Of a DNA stretch of 64,000 nucleotides, positions 28,131 through 36,780 are shown one piece after another. The notes under the pieces are model-generated. The model did not search any database, was not told the origin of the DNA, and saw only the letters and a list, made by a program, of their open reading frames with translations. Positions within the stretch are counted from its first letter, which is position 1, and the number at the start of each line of letters is the position of its first letter. The position numbers and the translations under genes were made by a program. The stretch comes from JAUCQB01 sp964586235 (GTDB lineage: Bacteria; Planctomycetota; Phycisphaerae; UBA1845; PWPN01), in the NCBI GenBank assembly GCA_964586235.1, contig CAZPIO010000019.1, positions 1-64,000 of the forward strand, written 5' to 3'.

Positions 28131-29225
28131 ATGGGCAGGTGGAGCGACTACTACCTTGATAACGACTTCGCTGGCTTTTGGCGCCAGCGCGTGGTGGACC
28201 CGGAGATCCGGGTTCTGACCATTCTCGGCGTGGGATTTGATCCAAGATGTCTCCTTGCCCTTAAGTCTCTGAGGGGACTCAGACTCGGCGATCGTCTGGG
28301 CTATGTCGGACTCAAGCTGATCGCACGCCCCGCACTTGGGGAATCGGGCATCGCTACAGAGAAGCTTGCGAAGGAGAGCATTGATGAACTACTGAAGGTT
28401 GACGATTGTCGTCGGGAGGCCGTGTACGAAGTCAAGATACATGACGACGAAGGCCACAATGTGGCCGGCAGAAGGACCCTTTCCTCGATGGAAGGGGCAA
28501 CGGAGATCCTGCAGAGATACTCCGATGTTCTCGTCGATATCAGCGGTATGCCACGGGGCATGTTCTTTCCCTTGATCGCTTACTTACTCAGACTGGCGGG
28601 CAAGGGCGCGTTTCACAATCTGCATGTCTCCGTCGTCGAGGACCCATCGTTAGATGCAAAGATCTCTGGCCGCGAATACGGACAGGCTGACTACCTGCAC
28701 ACATTTCGGCACCAAGGAGAGGACAAGCTCGTGTGGCTCCCACTCGTTGGGGAGAACGAAGCTGCGCGGCTTGAGAGAATCCACAACAAGATCAAGGGAA
28801 GGTGCGTCGAAATATGCCCCATTCTTCCGTTTCCGGCGCAAACCCTGCGTCGCGTAGACGACATCGCCGTGAAGCATTCTGAGCTCATGTTCGAAGGATT
28901 CCTGGTGTCACCGGACAATCTGCTGCTCTGCGACGAGCGCAATCCGTTCGACGTGTATCGTAAGATCCTCGAGGTCGATGAGTACTACTGCAACCGACTG
29001 GGCGCCGTCCCAGCCATTGGGAAGGTAACAACCGTGGCGTCGCCACTCTCGACCAAAACCCTGTCGTTGGGTGTCCTCCTAGCCGCAGTGGAGCGCTCGC
29101 TGCCCGTCTGCCATGTGGAACCGGGGACATATCAGGTGGAGGTAGATGATCAAGGCCGGCTTGTGGGCGATGCCACACGCGGTCCCACGGAAATCTGGCT
29201 GGCAGGAGAGCCATACACACCATGA
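28131..29225 (+). CDS. hypothetical, Rossmann-like, PRTase-system component
   Basis: 364 aa with no family I can name securely. The pattern is alpha/beta: an early strand VLTILGVGFDPR near residue 28 ends in a glycine-rich turn, and YSDVLVDISGMPRGMFFPLIAYLL near 130 looks like a core strand plus helix. The DIS.MPR sequence is the most conserved-looking motif. Later segments are charged and lack obvious catalytic signatures. No membrane segment. It lies between the ATPase and the sugar kinase with 7 nt and a 4-bp overlap, so it is an operon member. Could be a nucleotide- or ligand-binding sensor. Confidence 0.6.
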   Translation: MGRWSDYYLDNDFAGFWRQRVVDPEIRVLTILGVGFDPRCLLALKSLRGLRLGDRLGYVGLKLIARPALGESGIATEKLAKESIDELLKVDDCRREAVYEVKIHDDEGHNVAGRRTLSSMEGATEILQRYSDVLVDISGMPRGMFFPLIAYLLRLAGKGAFHNLHVSVVEDPSLDAKISGREYGQADYLHTFRHQGEDKLVWLPLVGENEAARLERIHNKIKGRCVEICPILPFPAQTLRRVDDIAVKHSELMFEGFLVSPDNLLLCDERNPFDVYRKILEVDEYYCNRLGAVPAIGKVTTVASPLSTKTLSLGVLLAAVERSLPVCHVEPGTYQVEVDDQGRLVGDATRGPTEIWLAGEPYTP

Positions 29226-30349
29226 AACCAAGACGGGAGAAGGCTACGGTACGTCAGGTGCAAACAGATGACGAACAGGGCCTGTTCCTGAAAGGGAAGG
29301 GGCCTGTGGCCATAGGTACAGGGCTCGTCGCCTTGGACATCGTTGTGACGGACCGAGAAGGAGCACGGCCTCGTTGTTGGGCGGGCGGAACGTGCGGCAA
29401 CGTCCTGGCGATCCTGGCGTACCTTGGCTGGCGCAGCTACCCTGCGGCACCACTGGGTGAAGACACGGCGGCCGATCGGATACTGGAGGATCTGCGGCAC
29501 TTCGGCGTCAAGACCCGATTTCTTCAACGCTCGGAGACTCGGCATACGCCTATCGTTGTAGAGCGGATTCGAAAATGCAAATCTGGAATGCCGCGACATC
29601 GGTTTGTGTGGACCTGCCCCAATTGCGGAGCATGGTTGCCTGCATATCAGGCGCTTCGTGCGACGGAGGCGAGGGTGCTCGCCAGCAGAATGCCGAATCC
29701 ATCGGTGTTCTTCTTTGACAGGGTTTCCAGGGGAGCCATTGACCTCGCGCGCGCAAGCGCTGCCCTCGGGGCTCTTGTTGTGTTTGAGCCATCGGGGGTT
29801 CGCGATGAACGACTCTTCCGGGAAGCCATTGGACTGAGTCACGTGGTGAAGTATTCACATGAGCGTCTCGGCCGTCTTCGGGAGACGTTGCGATTTGAAC
29901 GCCCCCTCCTGGAAATCGAGACACTAGGGCAAGAGGGGCTTCGCTATCGGGCTGGGGGCGGGAAGAAGCAATCAACGCGATGGATACAAATGGCTGCTTA
30001 CCCAGTCGCGGAGCTTCGCGACACAGCGGGAGCTGGCGACTGGTGCACGGCGGGAATTCTGCACTCTTTGGGAAGGCACGGGGCACACGGCTTGCGCGCG
30101 GCCAGCGACGAGCAGATCGAGAACGCGCTTCGACTGGGGCAGGCATTAGGCGCAGTCAAATGCAGGCACGAGGGGGCTCGCGGCACGATGTATGCCCTGA
30201 CAAGGCGAAAGCTTGAGTCGGCGGTCGCCAAGATAATTCAAGGGGATACGCCGTCCTGTGTTGAAGATGATACCGAGGACCGCCAACTCGGTGACCTTCT
30301 TCAGATGATCTGTCCATTCTGCGACAAGACCCGTGCCGCGGACGCGTGA
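29222..30349 (+). CDS. PfkB-family sugar/nucleoside kinase with cysteine knuckles
   Basis: 375 aa. The ribokinase fold is shown by the substrate motif CWAGGTCGNVLAILAYLG near residue 54 and the catalytic anion-hole motif DTAGAGDWCTAGIL near 267, with an intact Asp base. Unusually, a CPNCG knuckle is inserted near 131 (FVWTCPNCGAWLPAY) and a CPFC pair sits near 363 at the C-terminus; the four cysteines could bind zinc. Last gene of the operon, overlapping the previous stop by ATGA. It probably phosphorylates a sugar or nucleoside that the SIS-HAD and PRTase proteins also handle. The actual substrate is unknown. Confidence 0.82.
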   Translation: MKPRREKATVRQVQTDDEQGLFLKGKGPVAIGTGLVALDIVVTDREGARPRCWAGGTCGNVLAILAYLGWRSYPAAPLGEDTAADRILEDLRHFGVKTRFLQRSETRHTPIVVERIRKCKSGMPRHRFVWTCPNCGAWLPAYQALRATEARVLASRMPNPSVFFFDRVSRGAIDLARASAALGALVVFEPSGVRDERLFREAIGLSHVVKYSHERLGRLRETLRFERPLLEIETLGQEGLRYRAGGGKKQSTRWIQMAAYPVAELRDTAGAGDWCTAGILHSLGRHGAHGLRAASDEQIENALRLGQALGAVKCRHEGARGTMYALTRRKLESAVAKIIQGDTPSCVEDDTEDRQLGDLLQMICPFCDKTRAADA

Positions 30350-31073
30350 CGCGAGAGGAGCAAGGTGAATTGACCTTACGCCGGACGTGAAGCAGACCTG
30401 GGCCGCTTGAGCAATGTCATAAGCGGCGGTAAAGCAATTCGACCCCACGCTGGTGATGCTCATGGGCGGGACAGCGGTGCAATGCCTGGCCAACGGTAGA
30501 TTGGCTCGTCTGGTAGTCCACGCAGCGAGCGCACTGTCGCTGTTCATCTTCGATACGTGGCAAGCAGAATCGGACGAGCGATGTGTAGCCAAGAGGCGGT
30601 TACGAGAAAGCCGGGGCAGTACGCAAAACCTGCCGACAGACGAAACGTCTCTTAATCATGTGAGACTATAGGACACTTGCGAGAAGACCCACGTTCTCAG
30701 AATCGGATCGTCTCCTTACCAACAACACGTCTCCTCACCAACCCCACGGCGTGGCGGTCACCGCAACCTGACTCAGAACAAGACTGCGATGGTGCGACCC
30801 TGCCGTGACACGAAAACCTCATGCCTCTGGCCGATCCCGCGAGATAGTCACGTCAGCACTCTCAGGCCAGGCAGGTGGCCGGAAGGGTCTTGAGCACAGC
30901 GGGCCGGTTGTCAGTCACCTCCCTTTCGCTCTCTCCTGCAGGACAGACATCCCCGATCTTTTCCTGGAAAGCTGTTGTTCCCTCTCCATGTGAGGACCTG
31001 CTGTCACCGTCGCGCGACGGTGACCGTCCAGGCTTCGCACGCATACCGGCCCCGAAGGCCAAGGAGGAGCACC
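30350..31073. other. intergenic region, no credible gene
   Basis: About 720 bp between the PfkB gene and the DUF932 gene. Short frames exist on both strands but none has a good ribosome binding site or recognisable product. Composition is mixed and it looks like degraded or junction sequence. It holds a 22-bp palindrome near its right end, listed separately. I did not find a matching direct repeat at the left boundary near 1.9 kb. Confidence 0.45.
31003..31024. promoter_or_regulatory. perfect 22-bp palindrome before DUF932 gene
   Basis: The 22 bases are fully self-complementary (half-site GTCACCGTCGC). They end 49 nt before the GTG start at 31074. With no loop they fit a dimer-bound operator as well as a hairpin. 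No T-tract follows. Confidence 0.5.
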
Positions 31074-32162
31074 GTGATCGAACAGTTGGCGCAAGATGTG
31101 GCGACTATCCGCTCCAGGAATGTGCGAATAGGGGATCTGACCCCCGAATGGTCGGAGCATGAGACCGATACTGGCGTAATCCGCAAACTGGAGACAATCA
31201 AGTGTCAGGGAGACACGTATCAGGTGACCCCGCGGTTCGTACGGTCTCTCGGTTTGCGGTATCACATCGCCGAGAACATTTTCCGCTATTTCACGCCGAT
31301 TGAAGTCCTCAGTCGCATTCAGACCGTAAAAAGCCGCTCGCAGGTTCGCCTGACCACGGACGGTAACCGGGCTCTCGCCCTCTCTGACCCGGCCCGACCG
31401 TTCGTCGGAGGCGCGGAACTGGTCAATATCCTCGCCAGCCGGCAGGCCAGGCTGCTGGATGCCCGCTACCTGAATGGCATCGTACATACCACCCACCAAG
31501 TGGATGGGCCGGAATGGATGGTCGGCCGCGACGCTTTCGCTTCGACATTCACCCTGGAGACACCGATCGATGGCCTCGGACTGCCTTGTGTCTACCTGTC
31601 GGTACTTCGCGTCGTCTGTTCGAACGGGTTGGTCGCGATGGTCCCGGCATTCCGCACCCAGATCGCCTTGGGCCGCGACCTGGTGGACGGCGCTTCCGGC
31701 CCGCTGACCCGTGCGGTGGATTGCTTTTCGAATGAAGAGGGCTTCGCGGCCGTGCGCCAGCGGCTCGATTCGTCACAGCAGTCGCAAGCCAGTGTCCGGG
31801 ACGTGTACGCGTTCAGGCGGGCCCTCGATTCCTGCCTCCCTTCAACTTCAACCCCAGCCACCAAACTCATTCTTGATCGGCTTGTCCGGCTCACCGGGGA
31901 CATTTCCGCGACGTATGGCGTGGCCAGCGTTGACGCCATCACCCCGAAGAAACGACGCCTGCTCCCAATGGATTGCACTGTTTACGACCTGATGACGTTC
32001 GCAACCGAGGTTACCACTCATCACCGTTCCCAACTGACGGATACTCGCGCATTGAGTATCTGGGTCGGTCGTACCCTGGCGACCGAATTCGACCTCGAAT
32101 GCAGCCTGGAAGGCCGGACCGGCGAGGAGTTGAGTGGTACACCGGCGTTCTTTCTTAATTGA
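31074..32162 (+). CDS. DUF932 (phage/plasmid-type) protein
   Basis: 362 aa from GTG 31074, after the strong site AAGGAGGAGCACC. The N-terminal pattern (GDTYQVTPRFVRSLGLRYHI, then a FRYFTPIEVL segment) and the central TPIDGLGLPCVYLSVLRVVCSNGL match the DUF932 family, common on plasmids and phages and of unknown biochemical role. No catalytic motif, membrane span or signal peptide. The helicase gene follows 14 nt downstream, so the two likely share a transcript. A 22-bp palindrome sits in the leader. Confidence 0.75.
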   Translation: MIEQLAQDVATIRSRNVRIGDLTPEWSEHETDTGVIRKLETIKCQGDTYQVTPRFVRSLGLRYHIAENIFRYFTPIEVLSRIQTVKSRSQVRLTTDGNRALALSDPARPFVGGAELVNILASRQARLLDARYLNGIVHTTHQVDGPEWMVGRDAFASTFTLETPIDGLGLPCVYLSVLRVVCSNGLVAMVPAFRTQIALGRDLVDGASGPLTRAVDCFSNEEGFAAVRQRLDSSQQSQASVRDVYAFRRALDSCLPSTSTPATKLILDRLVRLTGDISATYGVASVDAITPKKRRLLPMDCTVYDLMTFATEVTTHHRSQLTDTRALSIWVGRTLATEFDLECSLEGRTGEELSGTPAFFLN

Positions 32163-32176
32163 CCTGAGGACGAAGC

Positions 32177-33286
32177 GTGCCCCTGCAACTCCGTGACTAT
32201 CAGACTCGTATCGTTGAAAAGACCCTTGGCTTCTTCAAAAGTGGGGTCAGCTCCGTCTTGATCGAAAGCCCGACCGGAAGCGGCAAAACCATCATGGCCT
32301 TGCGGGTACTGCAGCACTTCGAGCAGTGCTGCGGCTACCGGGTCAACTGGGTGGCGATGCGGCGCAATCTCCTGCGGCAGGTGGCCGGGATGAATGAGGA
32401 TTTCTTCGGCCTTCGCAAGCTCACGCCGGTCAGCATGTTCACCTCAAACCCACCACCCGCGGAGATCACGGTCGTGGACGAGGCCCAACATGATGCCGCA
32501 GCGTCGTGCATTCACATCCACGAGGTGAGCGGCAGCCGGTTCATTCTCGGATTGACTGCAACGCCCTATCGGACGGATCGGCTCAAGCTCGCTTTCCAGA
32601 GAGTGATCCGTGACTCGGGCATCCATCGGCTGATTCAGGAGGGTTGGCTTTGCCCGTATCACCACTGGTCGATCGAGGAATGGACGCCGGCTTCGGTCGC
32701 CGCCGGGTACCTTAGGGAACCGGATAAATGGGGCAAGAGCGTAGTGTTCTTCCACACCGTCGAGCAATGCCGGGAGTTCGCCTCAATCCTCCAAGCCGCC
32801 GGCTGCCACTGTGAGGTCATCACAGCCGAAACCGACCGGGAATCACAACTGAACGCGTTCGAGGCAGGAGCATTCTCCGTGGTGGCGAATGTAGCCATCC
32901 TTCACGAAGGTTTCGACTGCCCGGACCTGCGGACGGTGTTTGTACGTGATGCCTCAGTTCTGCCGACGGTGCAGATGGCCGGGCGCGGGTTGCGGATCCA
33001 CCCTGACAAACAGTTCTGCAATATCGTGCAGAGCCGCAACACTCCGTGGCCGTTTCCCAGAACGGCGACGCCGACTCGGGCGTACGCGCTGTGTGGGGAC
33101 CGGTGGTTGTGCCTGCGAAACTCCGAAATCGTCGACGTAGTCGCGAGGCAAACCGCGGCCCTCATCGCCCGGCACAACGCAACCATGCCCACGTGCCTGT
33201 TAACCAGGAAGGCTCGCCGGGCACTCCTGCATTCAAGACCCGACGACACGCCGATGCTTTTTGATGAGAATCGAGAGCCCTTATGA
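32177..33286 (+). CDS. compact SF2 DEAD-box-like helicase
   Basis: 369 aa from GTG 32177. LRDYQTRIVEKTLGFF (Q motif) is followed by Walker A ESPTGSGKTIMALRVL near residue 34, DEAQ near 100, GLTATPYRTDRL near 130, and motif VI VQMAGRGLRIHP near 265. It resembles the helicase core of RecQ/UvrB-like or DEDD-type restriction helicases but is short, with no accessory nuclease. It follows the DUF932 gene by 14 nt. The last 80 residues carry an unassigned Cys/His-containing tail. Probably unwinds DNA during element replication or repair. Confidence 0.78.
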   Translation: MPLQLRDYQTRIVEKTLGFFKSGVSSVLIESPTGSGKTIMALRVLQHFEQCCGYRVNWVAMRRNLLRQVAGMNEDFFGLRKLTPVSMFTSNPPPAEITVVDEAQHDAAASCIHIHEVSGSRFILGLTATPYRTDRLKLAFQRVIRDSGIHRLIQEGWLCPYHHWSIEEWTPASVAAGYLREPDKWGKSVVFFHTVEQCREFASILQAAGCHCEVITAETDRESQLNAFEAGAFSVVANVAILHEGFDCPDLRTVFVRDASVLPTVQMAGRGLRIHPDKQFCNIVQSRNTPWPFPRTATPTRAYALCGDRWLCLRNSEIVDVVARQTAALIARHNATMPTCLLTRKARRALLHSRPDDTPMLFDENREPL

Positions 33287-33328
33287 AGGGCTTCAACACC
33301 TCATTCGACAATCGTCGGCTCTCTGTAT

Positions 33329-33365
33329 GGGCACGGTCACAGTTGTTCGAGACGTGGCCGTGCCC
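33329..33365 (+). promoter_or_regulatory. 12-bp hairpin between helicase and zinc-ribbon genes
   Basis: GGGCACGGTCAC pairs with GTGGCCGTGCCC (one G-U pair) around a 13-nt loop, followed by TTT. It could terminate the helicase transcript or act as a leader for the gene at 33436, 70 nt on. It shares a GGGCAC/GTGCCC core with the hairpins at 39215 and 58348. Confidence 0.5.
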
Positions 33366-33435
33366 TTTCGTACCCTCACAGTGATGCGAAAAGTATTTAT
33401 GCCCGGCCTCGCGAAGGTCCCGCGAGGTGATCAAC

Positions 33436-33606
33436 ATGGGAAGACCACATAAGTGCCCCTGGTGCAAGGGGTCCCGAACTCGTTCCAAGGGCTCGCGTCC
33501 TACTACCACGGGCCCGAGGCGAATCCGGTACTGCAACGACTGTAAGCGCAAGTTCACGGTCGGGGCGAAGCATCCGCCAACAAGTGCTCCAGCCAATGGC
33601 CGTTGA
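33436..33606 (+). CDS. 56-aa zinc-ribbon protein
   Basis: A small frame starting at ATG 33436 after GCGAGGTGATCAAC. It encodes a CPWC ... CNDC zinc ribbon: residues 7-10 are CPWC and about 33-36 are CNDC, the latter followed by KRKFTVG. The pattern resembles the N-terminal zinc fingers of IS1 InsA-type proteins but stands alone, without a transposase domain. Highly basic, so nucleic-acid binding is likely. Its last 11 bases overlap the start of the next gene at 33596. Function unknown. Confidence 0.65.
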   Translation: MGRPHKCPWCKGSRTRSKGSRPTTTGPRRIRYCNDCKRKFTVGAKHPPTSAPANGR

Positions 33607-34207
33607 CCGCGACTGGTTCATCGCCGCCGCGTTCCGGGTCGAAGCCGCGGCTCACGATCTGTGGGAGCGCGTCCGGCGGTTCCATGCAGAGGTGCTTTGC
33701 CTGCAGGGCCTGTCGGTCCCGGACGAGCCCCGTTTCGACAACGAGTACTTCCGCCAACGCATGGCCGAGGCCCGGCAGCGCCGACGCGAAGAGCGGATGC
33801 GGCGAGTGGGCGAGCTGCTGGCCGACCGGTCGGGGCCGTTGATGCTGGAAGAGCCGGTGCGGCTGGACACGATCCCGGGTCTGACCGACGCACTGGACGG
33901 CTTCGTGGGCTCGCCGATTCCAGTCGAGCTGCTCAGGCGATTCGCCGCCCGGTCGGATTTCGACCTGGATGGCTACCAGCGGCACATCCTGGCCCATATC
34001 GGCTGGTCGGCGACGAGTTTCGACCAGATCCCGCCGCTGCTGGACAACAGGCGGCGGGATCTTGTGTTCCGGTTCATAGCGGCGGTGTTCCTGACCCACG
34101 GACGGCAGATTGAGCTGTGGGAGGATTCCGGCCACATCCTGGTGAGAAAACGTGACGCTTACGAACAAGGACAAGTTGTTTCTGGACCAGTTGCGGAAGT
34201 TGCTTGA
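33596..34207 (+). CDS. hypothetical protein, helical
   Basis: 203 aa from ATG 33596; the frame also has an ATG at 33584. Mostly charged helices, with an Arg/Glu-rich stretch at about residues 52-75 (RQRMAEARQRRREERMRR) that could form a coiled coil. No catalytic motif, signal or membrane span. It overlaps the zinc-ribbon gene upstream and the next gene downstream, so the three genes are probably translated together. I do not recognise the family. Confidence 0.5.
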   Translation: MAVDRDWFIAAAFRVEAAAHDLWERVRRFHAEVLCLQGLSVPDEPRFDNEYFRQRMAEARQRRREERMRRVGELLADRSGPLMLEEPVRLDTIPGLTDALDGFVGSPIPVELLRRFAARSDFDLDGYQRHILAHIGWSATSFDQIPPLLDNRRRDLVFRFIAAVFLTHGRQIELWEDSGHILVRKRDAYEQGQVVSGPVAEVA

Positions 34208-34535
34208 AGACCGGTCGCTGGAGGTGGTGCTCAAGACCGACGGCCGCAGTAGGATGGTGCTCCGCGGCCGGTACGGCGATCATCTCTGCCGACACCTGAA
34301 CCTGACGCGCCAGGGGGTGTACTGGCGGTTTGACCACATCTTCAACCAGCAGTACGTCTCGGCTTATGAAGCCATCTACTGGCTGGAGAGCACGTTCGGT
34401 ACGTCGCTACGCGAGTACGCCCTGGCCATCGCCCGCGAGCGCGTTGCCATGCGGAAGAAAGCCCTCGAAACTGGCTTCCAAAGTGCCGATCAGCTCCCTT
34501 CCCGACGACAAACGACTGATTCGGACGGCCAATGA
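34152..34535 (+). CDS. hypothetical protein
   Basis: 127 aa from GTG 34152, lying 56 bp inside the previous frame. No other start fits the well-formed N-terminus MTLTNKDKLFLDQLRKLLED. Tyr/Arg-rich middle (GVYWRFDHIFNQQYVSAYEAIYW). No known motif. The large overlap is unusual and suggests translational coupling, or that one of the two frames is annotated too long. Confidence 0.5.
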   Translation: MTLTNKDKLFLDQLRKLLEDRSLEVVLKTDGRSRMVLRGRYGDHLCRHLNLTRQGVYWRFDHIFNQQYVSAYEAIYWLESTFGTSLREYALAIARERVAMRKKALETGFQSADQLPSRRQTTDSDGQ

Positions 34536-34785
34536 TACCCCCTCCAATTGTCAAGGGTTTCGCCAGACGCATCAGCCACGTTAGGAGCCTTCGGAAAGGC
34601 CCTGCGAACGACCTGCCTTGCCGGTCAGAGTGCCGTGCCGAACGAAATTCGCCCGGTTTGACCCGGTTTTCGGTGTATGGTTAGTTTGTCACCTGGTGGC
34701 CGTGCGGGGTTTTAACATCGCTGTTCCGACGCACTCCCTCGCGATGCCCCTGTTTCAACGAAAAAGGCCGCCCTCCAAGCACAAC

Positions 34786-35238
34786 ATGACAGCATCAACG
34801 AAGATCGAGATCGGATATGGCAGGATCAATCGCCTTGCTGATGTGTCCGACTTGGCCGAGTTACTGTTTCCCGGCAACCGCAGCCACCAGCACGCCTTTC
34901 TGGCGATCTGGTTTACGCTGAAATGGGCCGACCCACGCATAGTGCCTAACCTGGCTGAGTCTGCCCGTGAACATGGCATCTCGCGGCGGACGTTCGAACG
35001 CGTTCGTGCCAAGATGCGGCGGCTGGGACTGATCGAGCGAGTCTCTCGCTTCAGCCCCCGCCTGGCCGGCCGCGAGGGCTGGGTATTGTCCACCCGGTTC
35101 GAGCGGAGCTTGGAGCAACTGGCCCGCAAGGTGGCCGTTTTCCGGCACGCCGCGACCAGCTCGAAGGACAAGGATACGCTAATGGTGCGGCTGGCGGAGG
35201 CGAGGAAAACCGCTGGCAGTGAGGATTCCGCGTACTGA
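34786..35238 (+). CDS. putative winged-helix DNA-binding protein
   Basis: 150 aa from ATG 34786; an upstream ATG at 34744 is possible, and neither has a strong ribosome binding site. Residues 45-90 (NLAESAREHGISRRTFERVR, then AKMRRLGLIERVSRF) read as a helix-turn-helix with a wing, typical of replication or transcription regulators on mobile elements. A basic C-terminal tail follows. The 250 bp upstream contain no other gene. A regulator of the neighbouring small genes is plausible. Confidence 0.6.
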   Translation: MTASTKIEIGYGRINRLADVSDLAELLFPGNRSHQHAFLAIWFTLKWADPRIVPNLAESAREHGISRRTFERVRAKMRRLGLIERVSRFSPRLAGREGWVLSTRFERSLEQLARKVAVFRHAATSSKDKDTLMVRLAEARKTAGSEDSAY

Positions 35239-35294
35239 AGCCGTTCATCTACATAATCCCGCAGGGACTCCGGTAAGCAATTACGCAAGTCTGG

Positions 35295-35651
35295 TCAATC
35301 ATACCACACACATAGCTCCTCACCGGTCGGGATCCCGTGCTCATCAACTTCGCCGACTTTCGCTTGAATCGCAGCAAGGGACCGCCCTTCCCGTAACTGG
35401 AGTCTCTCACTTAAGGGATTCAATACGGTTGACCTGAAATCGTCCTCCGTGATCAGAGTTCGGCTCCAGATTCCGGTCGACGACATCCGGCGAACCTCAA
35501 CCTCACAGAATTCAAGATCATAACCTTCCTCGTAGATGTTTTGACCCTCCTCGACCCATTTCAAGACAATCTGCTCCTGGGATTCGGCGCCGAGCACCTT
35601 CGGGAGCAACTCTCGAAATGTCTCTGTTTTTATGAAGTGATAGATTGCCAT
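35295..35651 (-). CDS. hypothetical protein
   Basis: 118 aa starting at 35651, where AGGAGA precedes MAIYHFIKTETFRELLPKVL on the minus strand. The frame extends 48 codons upstream, but that stretch looks non-coding. Small alpha/beta protein with no catalytic motif; it ends VDEHGIPTGEELCVWYD. It is convergent with the HTH gene at 34786 and lies alone. No family recognised. Confidence 0.6.
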   Translation of the reverse strand: MAIYHFIKTETFRELLPKVLGAESQEQIVLKWVEEGQNIYEEGYDLEFCEVEVRRMSSTGIWSRTLITEDDFRSTVLNPLSERLQLREGRSLAAIQAKVGEVDEHGIPTGEELCVWYD

Positions 35652-36171
35652 CGGTTTTCTCCTTGCGCAGTCCATAATACCGCGTGGCCGGCTGGCGCTA
35701 GACCGTCCGCTGTGCAATTGACTGTTTGCCCACTCGATCCTCCGCGGCGCTCTGGCTATGTGCTCCGTCCACTTTAGCCTCCCGTGCAGGACCATCCTGC
35801 AGGGGCTTTCATCAGTAACCGCCGAGAAACCTTTTTCAGAAATGCCAGCGGTGACCAGAGGCCTATCCTAGCAACGCAAGCCCTTGTGGCCGCAAGATTT
35901 ATAAACTCCACCCCACCACCCTCCTTCCGTTCCTCTTGGAGCACCTATTCAAGTGACCTGTCACACCTGGACTAGATTCGAAAGCGACGGCCGCCGGGCA
36001 CGTCCATCGAAACCGCCGGGAAGCTGCGGTCTGTGTAGCCGCCCGTCGAGGCGGATGATCGCGGTAGTTGCAGGTCTCATCCCGTTCTGAACTGATCCGG
36101 GACCGTTTCGGACATCAATCAGACTCTCGTTTTTCTCAGTGCAGGCCGACCGCCTGCGGAAAGGAGGCGTC
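35652..36171. other. intergenic region without gene
   Basis: About 520 bp between divergent genes. Only short, poorly initiated frames are present. It ends with a 6-bp hairpin (GCAGGC, 36141-36146, with GCCTGC, 36152-36157) just before the ribosome binding site AAAGGAGG of the gene at 36172. It probably contains two divergent promoters. Confidence 0.4.
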
Positions 36172-36378
36172 ATGCGCATGCAGAGACGCAAGTGGATCGT
36201 TGTACTGATCGTCGTCGGTGTTCTCATCGCCTCGCGGGCCTACGATCTGGCCAACTGGCTTGAACGGCTGGATCTTGTTCGTCCCGCCCGGTCGTTCGAG
36301 GAGAGCTTCCTCACTGGCACCACCCTTGCTGTGCTGGTCATCGTGCTGGTGCTGCTCCGCGATGACCACACCCATTAG
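36172..36378 (+). CDS. small two-helix membrane protein
   Basis: 68 aa from ATG 36172 with a perfect AAAGGAGG. Two hydrophobic segments: WIVVLIVVGVLIAS near residues 7-20 and TTLAVLVIVLVLLR near 49-62. Between them lies an amphipathic stretch with LERLDLVRPARSFEESFLTG. It is paralogous to the protein at 55903: both share the (F/Y)LTGTT.AV motif before a hydrophobic segment and a final LLR.D. Probably an inner-membrane protein. No function known. Confidence 0.65.
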   Translation: MRMQRRKWIVVLIVVGVLIASRAYDLANWLERLDLVRPARSFEESFLTGTTLAVLVIVLVLLRDDHTH

Positions 36379-36466
36379 AGCGGCGGAATTGGCGGAATTC
36401 GCCGGTTTCAGGCTGTCCGCGCCGCGTCGGACGGCCGTACAAGGCAACGCGGCCAGGAGACTTCTC

Positions 36467-36727
36467 ATGAATTATTTGAAAGGCATCGTCGCTGCCATGG
36501 AACGTTATGGCAGCCACTACGTGGTGAGCGTGGTCGGCCAGGCGCCGGGCACGTTCATTCTGGACAACTGCTGTCTCGCGGGCATCATCGCTGTGGAAGG
36601 ACCCGACTGGATCGGCCGGCCCATCGAATACGAAGACGGCTTCTTGCGCTTCCTCGATCATGAGGAAGAGGACACCTCCCCGCCTATCACCTCGCACGAC
36701 TCCGCCCGCTCAACTCGACCCATCTGA
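36467..36727 (+). CDS. hypothetical protein
   Basis: 86 aa from ATG 36467, preceded by CCAGGAGA. It starts MNYLKGIVAAMERYGSHYVVSVV and looks like a small beta-barrel (Sm-like or OB-like) from its alternating hydrophobic pattern, though this is only an impression. Tail rich in Ser/Pro. The gene sits 88 nt after the two-helix membrane gene. Function unknown. Confidence 0.5.
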   Translation: MNYLKGIVAAMERYGSHYVVSVVGQAPGTFILDNCCLAGIIAVEGPDWIGRPIEYEDGFLRFLDHEEEDTSPPITSHDSARSTRPI

Positions 36728-36780
36728 TCCTCACCCACCGATCCAACTGAATCACGTCGTAAGAGAGTCGTACGGCCATT

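Noticed and set aside
1965..31073. Direct repeats as attachment sites flanking the defence region
   Set aside because: I compared the junction regions near 1.9-2.3 kb and 30.4-31.1 kb and found no convincing shared repeat or tRNA target.
33436..33606. Remnant IS1-type transposase gene
   Set aside because: The zinc ribbon resembles InsA-type fingers, but there are no terminal inverted repeats and no catalytic partner, so a stand-alone small protein is more likely.
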